Assembly (NCBI RefSeq): GCF_026210795.1
Contig: NC_089453.1
Span: forward strand, 2,048,501-2,112,500
Length of the DNA stretch: 64,000 nucleotides
Origin: Rhizophagus irregularis
Lineage: Eukaryota > Glomeromycota > Glomeromycetes > Glomerales > Glomeraceae
Direction: 5' to 3'
A program made the position numbers and the translations under genes. The notes under the pieces were generated by a model. It was not told the DNA's origin and did no database searches. It saw only the letters and a list, made by a program, of their open reading frames with translations. Positions 56,998-64,000 of this stretch are shown here, one piece after another. Each line of letters starts with the position of its first letter. The stretch's first letter is position 1.

Positions 56998-58501
56998 ATG
57001 TCTTCAAATTTTTGCTCGAAATTATCCGATGATTACGAAAAACTCTTTGAATCTGAAGTAGGATATGACGTTATTATTTACGCAGGAGAAGGACCAAATA
57101 TTAAGGAATTTCATGCTCATTCAAATATTTTATTTATTAGATCTGGATATTTTCGTTCTGCATTTTCTAATAAATGGGCAGAAAAGAAAGATGGAAAGTT
57201 TATTTACAGAAAGCCAAATATTTCGCCTCACTTATTCAACATTATTCTCAGGTAAAGAAAAAAACGTATATTATTAAATTTTAAAATTTATTAAAAAATG
57301 AAAATGTCAAATTAATAATTATTTAATCATATTTTAGGTTTATTTATTGTGGAAAAATTGAATTGAAAAATCTGCAAGGATCAGATGTTTTGGAATTATT
57401 TGTTAGCCGTAGATGAACTCAATATTCAACAATTAATTTCTCATATTCAAGGATATTTAGTTAAACATCAAGCCAAATTTTTGTATCAAAAACCAACTGG
57501 TATACTTGAAACTATTCATCAACACGAATCATTTACAGATTTATGGAATTTTTGTCTCGAAACGATTTGTAAGGAACCTAAAATTTTATTTGATTCTGAT
57601 AAATTTGTTAATTTAAAAGAACCTTTATTAGAATTATTATTAAAAAGAGATGATTTAAATATGAATGAAATCGAAATTTGGGAAAGTTTATTGAAATGGA
57701 GTTTTTCTCAAGAGAATATGGAAAATGATCCAACAAAATGGAATAAGGATGATATTACAAAAGTTGAGAGATCATTATATAGGTTTATTCCATTAATTAG
57801 ATTTTATGATATCGAACCTACAGATTTCTTTTATAAAGTTTATAATTATAGAGACGTCTTACCTAAAGATTTAATTCATGATCTTTTAGAATTTCATATA
57901 GTTCCTAATACGAAGCTTAAAACGAGTATAACTCCATCAAGAAAACCAAATTTAAATTTTGAAATTGATTCAACCCTAATTCAATCAAACCATATTCCTC
58001 TTTTTGCTTCATGGATTGATAGAAAAGGTTCTTCGCATTACAATAATAAAAATATTCCCTATGATTTCAAATTATTATATCATTCGGGTCGGGATGGATT
58101 TAATGCTGCATCATTTCATAGAAAATGTAACAATAAAGGAGCTACTGTTTGGGTAGCAAAAATTCAAGATTCGACACAATTAATTGGAGGATATAATCCA
58201 CTTGATTGGAATGGGAATAACGTTTGGAAAATCCACTAGAGATAGTTTTTTATTTAATTTTACAGATGGAAAAAATATTTCTACTGCGAAATTAGGTTAT
58301 GTTAATGATCCAGATAGTGCTATTTATTGTGTCGATTCTCAAGGTCCACAAATGGGTGTTTTAATATGTCAAGATGATAATAAGTGGGTTAATTATGATG
58401 ATAATGCTACTTGCTATCCTGATATTGGTATTCCAAATACTTCAGATATTCCTAATTTTAAAGTAGAATATTATGAAGTATTTCAAGTAATTAAAAAATA
58501 A
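56998..58501 (+). pseudogene. BTB-BACK-TLDc gene, frameshifted twice
   Basis: Exon 1 (56998-57251) encodes the BTB start (SDDYEKLFESEVGYDVIIYA ... FHAHSNILFIRSGYF). Exon 2 starts at 57338. Compared with the neighbour at 58781-60263, one extra T at about 57399-57401 and one extra A at about 58219-58220 shift the frame; otherwise BTB, BACK (IWESLLKWSF) and TLDc (PLFASWIDR, YHSGRDGFNAASFHRKC) follow in order. Proteins of this family are thought to act as Cullin-3 adaptors with a TLDc domain. Two frameshifts indicate a recent pseudogene; assembly errors are the alternative. Upstream of 56998 a 40-bp AT-rich stretch precedes the ATG. Confidence 0.8.
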
Positions 58502-58780
58502 AAATGTATAAATAATTTGTATGTTTATAAAATTTGAGAATGATTTAATTAATAAAACAAAGTTGTTGAAGAACACATTTGTTGTTAATTGAGCTGTTTA
58601 AGTTGATTATCGTTTATTGTTTCGTTTATTATATTTAAACAGTGAATCCGCAGTTAATTGAAGCCACGCAGTCATTCACATGACAAGTCGATCAAGTCGA
58701 TCACATTTAAGGTTAATTTTTTTCTCCCAATCATATGACAAAAATTTTTTTTTTTAAACTTAAACGTACTGTTTTTTAAA

Positions 58781-60263
58781 ATGTCTTCAAAATTTTGGTC
58801 CGAGTTATCTCATGATTATGAAAAACTTTTTGAGACTGAAATAGGATATGACGTCATTATTTACGCAGGAGAAGAACCAAACATTAAAGAAATCCATGCT
58901 CATTCGAATATTTTATGTATTAGGTCAGAATATTTTCGTACAGCATTCTCAACTGAATGGGCAGAAAAAAAGGATGGAAAATTTATTTTAAAGAAACCAA
59001 ATGTTTCGCCTCACTTAATTGAAATCATTCTTAGGTAACAAAACAAAACGTATGTTAAATAAAATTTTAAAAATTTCAAATCAATAATTATTAAATTATT
59101 TATATATTTTTTTTAGGTTTATTTATTGCGGAAAAATTGAATTGGAAAATTTACAAGGACCGGATGTATTGAAATTATTGATAGCCGTTGATGAACTTAA
59201 TATCATTCCATTGATTTCTTATATTCAAGAATATTTAATTGAACATCAAACTGAATTTTTACATCAAAATCCAACTGGTATTCTTGAAACTGTTTATCAA
59301 CATGAGACATTTATAGATTTATGGAATTTTTATCTTGAAAAAATTTGTGAAGAACCTAAAATTTTATTTAAATCTGATAAATTTATTAATTTAAAAGCAT
59401 CTTTATTGGAATTATTATTAAAAAGGGATGATTTAAGTATGGGTGAAATCAAAGTTTGGGAAGGGTTAATGAAATGGTGCTTTGCTCAACAAAATGTGGA
59501 GAATGATCCAACTAAATGGAGTAAAGATGATTTTATAAAGATTGAAAGGTTATTACGTAGATTCATTCCATTTATTAGATTTTATGATATTGAACCTAAA
59601 GATTTCCTTTACAAGGTTTATATTTACAAAGACATCTTACCAGTAGATTTAATTCATGAACTTTTGGAATTTCATATTGTTCCTAATATTAAACCCAAAA
59701 CAAGTGTGGCACCATCAAGAAAATTAAATTCAAAATATAAACTTAATTCAACCTTAATTCAATCGAATCATACTCCTCTTTTTGCTTCATGGATTGATAA
59801 AAAAGATTCTTCACATTATAATAATAAAAATATTCCTTATTATTTCAAATTATTATATCATTCAGGTCGGGATGGATTTGATGCTGAATCATTTCATAGA
59901 AAATGTAATAATAAAGGAGCTACTATTTGGGTAGCAAAAATTCAAGATTCAACACAATTAATTGGAGGATATAATCCACTTGATTGGGATGGAGCAGGTC
60001 GGAAAACTACTACAGATAGTTTTATGTTTAATTTTACTGATGGAAAAAATATTTCTACTGCAAACTTAGGTTATGTTAAAAATCCAAATAATGCTATTTC
60101 TTGTTATAATAGTCAAGGTCCACAAATGGGTTATTTTTATTGTAATGGTAATAATGAATGGGCTAATGAAGATTATAATGCTATTCTTTATCCTGATATA
60201 GGTATTCCAACTTCAAAGTTTTCAGTAGATAATTATGAAGTATTTCAAGTAATTAAAAAGTAG
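58781..60263 (+). CDS. BTB-BACK-TLDc domain protein (466 aa), intact
   Basis: Exons 58781-59034 and 59117-60263 join (AG/G) to 466 residues. BTB at about 20-115 (YDVIIYAGEEPNIKEIHAHS, ...FIYCGKIEL), BACK at about 120-235 (YQHETFIDLWNFYLEKIC, VWEGLMKWCF) and TLDc at about 295-466 (PLFASWIDKK, YHSGRDGFDAESFHRKC, GATIWVAKIQDSTQLIGGY, TDSFMFNFTDGKN, YEVFQVIKK). The length is normal for this lineage-expanded family. The likely role is substrate adaptor for Cullin-3 ubiquitin ligase; TLDc may serve in oxidative-stress or lysosomal contexts. It is a tandem duplicate of the broken gene 280 bp upstream. Confidence 0.9.
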
Positions 60264-61182
60264 AAATATGAATTCAATTAATTCAATTATACTTTTTTAT
60301 TTTATTTTATTTTATTTTTTAAATAGTGAATATATTTATTTATAAAATTTAAAGATTGAAACTTGATGTTTTGTCAATTATTTTAATAAATTATTTATAA
60401 TTTAATTTTAAACATTAATTTTTAATTTTGGGAAATAATTTTTTTTGCATAAAAAGAAAGAAAAAATTTTATAGAAAGTATTCATTGTAAAGTCTATTGC
60501 CAAAGATATGGAAATATAGATACAAATCGTACAATGTAAATGAAGATTTTTTCATACATAAACTGGAATATGTAAAATAAAGGTCAAAATTGAATTTGGT
60601 CTAACTCAGATTATTATTATTGGCTCAGACATGAAAATTTAAATTTCATGTCATTTCAGCGCCTTAAATAATTACAATGAGTAGTAATTCTTGTTAATTT
60701 CCTTAATGAAAAAAAAAATAAAATATTTTAAACTATAAAATATACTAATTTTATTAATGACACCATTATTTTGATTAATATAATATTTTTAAAGCATCTT
60801 AATGATATTATACATTTTCATTTATAAAATTTTTTTTTTTAAAATAAAAAATTGTATGAATTCAGAATCAAAATATTGAATTATCATAAAATCTCAAATA
60901 ATATATACAGTATTCTAAAATAGGTTTTACGTCTACAAATAATTTTCAGAAAGAGTAATCATTTACATTTTATATTCTTTAAACTTTGAGAAGTTTTTTA
61001 AAAGTTCATTAAATAAGAAAAGAATATTTTATTGTGCATATTTAATTTATTAATTGTATTATGTAAATAACTTATATTACACAACAATCTAACATTAAAC
61101 AACCATAGTATTAGTTTTAGGTTATTAACAAATAATTGGGCTTGCTTTGACCACTTCATTCCCCCTTTCCCCGTTTTTTACT
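60264..61182. other. AT-rich intergenic
   Basis: No ORF, RNA gene or clear repeat. A near-palindrome CATGAAAATTTAAATTTCAT lies at about 60631-60650. Confidence 0.5.
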
Positions 61183-61774
61183 TTAAAGTCCAGTTTCGTG
61201 AACAAGCCGGCGTCCTCTTACGCGTCCTATAAAAAGAATAACGAAAAGAAACGTTAGATTGTTGATCATGTACATTCTCAGATTTAGCACAATAAAAAAA
61301 TATTAACAAAAAATATAATAATTATTTCACCTCCTGCCAAAATCTAGAAATTAAATTTGTCCAATCAGTATGTAAACTCAACAAATAAAGAAAATTAAGA
61401 AGATTGGATACAAACCACTAGTCTTTCTTTTGGATTTGACGAGTCTCTGCTACACACTAAGCACTTTTGAATTACACCACAAATCAGACATCTTCTGTCT
61501 TATTTCATAGCATATTCACTATTATGGCCATTTTAAAAATATAAATTTTACATAAAAAATTAAAAACTAAGGAGGTAAATTACCTTCCAGTATTTGCATA
61601 CCCATTCATGTTAAAATCATTATATACCAAATAATAACTTTGACTTACTAATTTTTCGTAACCATTATTATCATCAGTAGCTTCACTCATTTCTTTGGTA
61701 GGCGTCATCTCTGAGCTTATTTGTTCAGAGTTTTCTTTCTCAGCTAGCTGCTGCATCATGTAAGGAGTTATCAT
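61183..61774 (-). CDS. Small CxxC zinc-motif protein (108 aa), four exons
   Basis: Exons 61774-61584, 61494-61416, 61343-61331 and 61226-61183 join in phase to 108 residues. The N-terminal 63 residues are polar and acidic (ENSEQISSEMTPTKEMSE). Exon 2 encodes RCLICGVIQKCLVCSRD, a CxxC-x6-CxxC pair suited to bind zinc. The C-terminus is basic (GRVRGRRLVHETGL). The 13-base third exon is the weakest part of the model. No family is recognised. Confidence 0.45.
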
Positions 61775-61789
61775 GATTTATTTTTAATC

Positions 61790-62050
61790 AATTGCTGATA
61801 ATTGCCATTTGGACATTGGTTCTGGAGTATTGCAGCTTTCTTAGTTTTCTTATTATATGTTTGATAGAAATTTCTTGTATGTGTTCATCATCCTCATACA
61901 CAGTGCTTTTACACCTTTTACAACATTCATTCCATAATATGACATATAACCTTGGCCTATGCTCTATACCAGAGCAGTCCCACTTGTGTTTTATGCAATG
62001 TTCTTTTTTTACTGCTTTGCTATGAGCCTATGGCAAGTTTGGCAGTGGTG
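61790..62050 (-). pseudogene. Cys/His-rich fragment
   Basis: One frame reads HCQTCHRLIAK; a one-base shift continues EHCIKHKWDCSGIEHRPRLY, then NECCKRCKSTVYEDDEHIQE and ends near NVQMAIISN. Paired cysteines and histidines suggest a zinc domain. It lies between the HMG-box remnant and the CxxC gene on the same strand. A frameshift near 62010 makes it a probable relic or an exon with misjudged boundaries. Confidence 0.4.
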
Positions 62051-62051
62051 T

Positions 62052-62470
62052 TTAGACTATGTATTCTTTTACTTCAAAAAACCCCTTTCTCGTGGCTTGT
62101 ACCTCGTAGACTCTTCCCAATGACGTGACGTTTCCTTGATAATATAATCGTCTAAGTTCACTTACAATATCTTCAGAGATTTGTTGTTTATTACTTGTTG
62201 GAGTATCTGAAATACTGAAGATTGAATTAGATACAGGAACGTTAAAGGTCCCATTTTCTATTTCTTTATAAGTATTTTTAACACTAGCAGGTTCTGATTT
62301 CCATAAATTACTTGCAATATTAGAAACAAACTTTCATTCAATAGTAATATTTTTTGATTTACATTCTATTTTCAACGCTATTCTATATATTATGAAAGGG
62401 TTTGGAATTAACTTGTATTTTAAAAGCTCTTGAGCAGTAATATTAGGTGGAAAACAATTAGCATGATTGC
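62052..62470 (-). pseudogene. MATA_HMG-type HMG-box gene with in-frame TGA
   Basis: The minus strand reads NCFPPNITAQELLKYKLIPN, then PFIIYRIALKIECKSKNITIE, a TGA (62336-62334), KFVSNIASNLWKSEPASVKN TYKEIENG, and continues open to ...FFEVKEYIV at 62052. This is the HMG-box layout of the MATA_HMG family, which is expanded in Rhizophagus (recall), where a Trp follows the Glu. A TGG to TGA change is the simplest reading. It is a DNA-binding nuclear factor family, some members of which sit at mating-type loci. The 5' side runs into poly-A/T low complexity at 62480-62600, so the start is lost or lies further out. Confidence 0.65.
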
Positions 62471-62479
62471 AAATAAAAA

Positions 62480-63050
62480 GGAAAAAAATAAGGAAAAAAA
62501 AATAATTATAAAAAAAAATGAAAGTATAAAAAAAAATATAAAAAAAAATGGAAACATAAAAAAATTAAAAAAAAAATGAAATAAAAATTTTTTTTTTAAT
62601 GATATCGCAAAAAGTCTAATCAGAGTTCAATGAGTTTCCTATTTTGATGAACAAGCGTGCTAAAAACTACCTTTTTCTCCAATGATCTTCAATTGATAGA
62701 AAATCATTTCAACTTATTTATTTTTAATAACAAACTAGGGTAATTTGGTATTGTTAGTGAGTTATAATATAATTATTGCATTATTCAGTAATTATTTATA
62801 TATATTTTAAGTAATATAATAGGGTTTATATTAAAAAGTTGATTTGTATTTTGTATATTTATCAAATAATAAATTTTATGGTTTATTTTGAGTTTATTAG
62901 TTTTATTAAAGAAATATTATATTTAATGATCAAAATGAATTAATCCTGTAACATGTTAAATGGTAATAATATAAAGATAAATATAAATATAATAGTTTGT
63001 ATTGATTTTAATAAAATATTAGATATGATGATAATGTTAAGTATACGTCA
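62480..63050. other. Low-complexity AT/poly-A region
   Basis: Runs of A with GAAAATATAAAA units at 62480-62590, then AT-rich sequence. No gene. Confidence 0.5.
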
Positions 63051-63052
63051 AG

Positions 63053-63160
63053 GTTGCATGGGATGATCTCCCTCCTGAATATTATCAAAAATTAATTGAT
63101 AGTATGCCTCAGAGGGTCAATGCTGTTATTTTCGCGAATGGATATAGAATTAATTATTAA
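63053..63160 (+). pseudogene. C-terminal end of a Tc1-like transposase
   Basis: VAWDDLPPEYYQKLIDSMPQ continues to RVNAVIFANGYRINY and a stop at 63158-63160. The W..LPPEYYQKLIDSMP...V...GYxxxY ending is the standard C-terminus of Tc1/mariner transposases. The catalytic part is missing upstream, so this is a fragment. An inverted-repeat-like AAAGTGGCCGGATCATTTAG lies at about 63252-63271 and could be part of its terminal repeat. Confidence 0.8.
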
Positions 63161-64000
63161 ATTTTTGTAAAAATCAATAAAGGAAGGCGTAATGAACATG
63201 TTAAATTTTTATTTTCATTTTATAAAACATATAAAAATTTTTTAATTTTGAAAAGTGGCCGGATCATTTAGGCCACCATCTGTATGTAACATGATCTGTC
63301 CATGTTATTTGATTGGCGGTCGGGTCATATTATACACAATTCTTTATTGCTAATATAATTTTCTGGTTAATGAAATTTTAATCACTTTTTTTACAAAAAA
63401 ACTTAGTTTGTATTAATAATAATTTTTCTATTCCCATCCTCTTGGAATGAATGATGCAGCTATCCAGTTATTTTCAGTTTTTGTAATTACAAATTTTTTT
63501 TAAATGAATATTATTCCTTTTTCAGTCAAAGCCAATTTTTTTTCCATCATTGTAATTCTTTTATTTATTTAGTGTTTTTAATAATTTTTTTATCACTATA
63601 AAAATTTGTTTTTAAATTTTCTATTAATAAAATAGTGGCAAAAAAAAAAATAATAAAAATTGATATGAAAATATAAAAACATAATATGGACGAAATTATA
63701 TTTATTTTGTAAAAGATATTTTGCGATGTGATTTTAACATGATTTATATAAAGAAAAAAACTCCATTAATCCATTTATATTTTGAAACAATAAAATGATA
63801 TATCTTTTTTTTATACTGTATATTCATACTGTATGCTTATAAAAAAATAAAATCTCCATATTTTTTAATATTCCACATTTTAAAGTACTTAATTAAATTC
63901 ATATATTTATTATTAAATTCAAATAATAGAATAGCATCTGTTTTTTAATACTAATATATTTCATTAATTTATAATGTTTCATACATTGCATTTATTTATT
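63161..64000. other. AT-rich; no gene seen
   Basis: Besides the possible terminal repeat of the Tc1-like remnant (GTGGCCGGATC...GGCCACC, about 63254-63279), only low-complexity AT sequence is present. Confidence 0.45.

Overview
The window looks like nuclear DNA of a very AT-rich fungus with many transposons, most likely an arbuscular mycorrhizal fungus of the Rhizophagus (Glomeromycotina) type. The reasons are short GT-AG introns of about 60-100 bp, BTB-BACK-TLDc genes, a very-large-GTPase (VLIG) gene, a MATA_HMG-type HMG box, decayed F-box and protein-kinase fragments, and a dense set of nested mobile elements. The assignment rests on family content recalled from memory, not on a search.

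Layout. 0.5-2.3 kb: 5'-truncated remnant of a transposase-like gene (minus). 3.46-36.17 kb: a three-level nest. The outermost is a 4.3-kb foldback element with 1.6-kb arms built of minisatellites, flanked by TA. An 11.1-kb Ty3/gypsy LTR retrotransposon (7544-35926, minus strand, ACAG target duplication) sits in its right arm. Its 3' LTR is split by a 17.3-kb CACTA-like DNA transposon (8257-25535).

The gypsy element carries, 5' to 3' on the minus strand: LTR, PBS, an accessory ORF, a Gag with a long zinc-ribbon extension, a second zinc knuckle, protease, RT-RNase H, a P-loop nucleotide-kinase-like domain fused to integrase, an integrase C-terminus, a decayed tRNA-Gly-like copy, the polypurine tract and the 3' LTR. 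Four UGA codons interrupt otherwise open frames. The CACTA-like element carries an intact 10-exon, 965-residue transposase, a proline-rich AT-hook protein, two mini-bZIP-like proteins, a 513-residue nuclear-type protein of unknown function, a frameshifted RanGAP-like LRR gene, a remnant of a second transposase and an inverted broken copy of the 513-residue gene.

36.9-38.2 kb: a stretch with repeated splice signals but no long ORF (candidate spliced non-coding RNA). 38.5-39.3 kb: a MITE and a decayed zinc-motif ORF. 41.56-43.33 kb: a hAT-type non-autonomous element (8-bp duplication CTTAAAAT) holding ten tandem 131-141-bp modules, each with a donor, hairpin, pyrimidine tract, acceptor and frame-compatible mini-exon. 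43.44-46.0 kb: an intronless poly(A)-tailed retrocopy with an 18-bp duplication, itself cut by a 668-bp hAT MITE.

46.6-53.4 kb: a 10-exon minus-strand gene fusing an FAD-monooxygenase-like N-terminus to a VLIG-type GTPase; its frame is broken by one TAA. 53.9-57 kb: a TIR element with an F-box-like fragment, a kinase pseudogene and a mini-MITE. 57.0-60.3 kb: two tandem BTB-BACK-TLDc genes, the first frameshifted and the second intact. 61.2-62.5 kb: a small CxxC gene, a Cys-rich fragment and a MATA_HMG-like HMG box with an in-frame TGA. 63.05-63.16 kb: the C-terminal end of a Tc1-like transposase.

Intact host-type genes are few: the second BTB-TLDc gene and possibly the 108-residue CxxC gene. 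The interest lies in the mobile elements and their unusual gene content.
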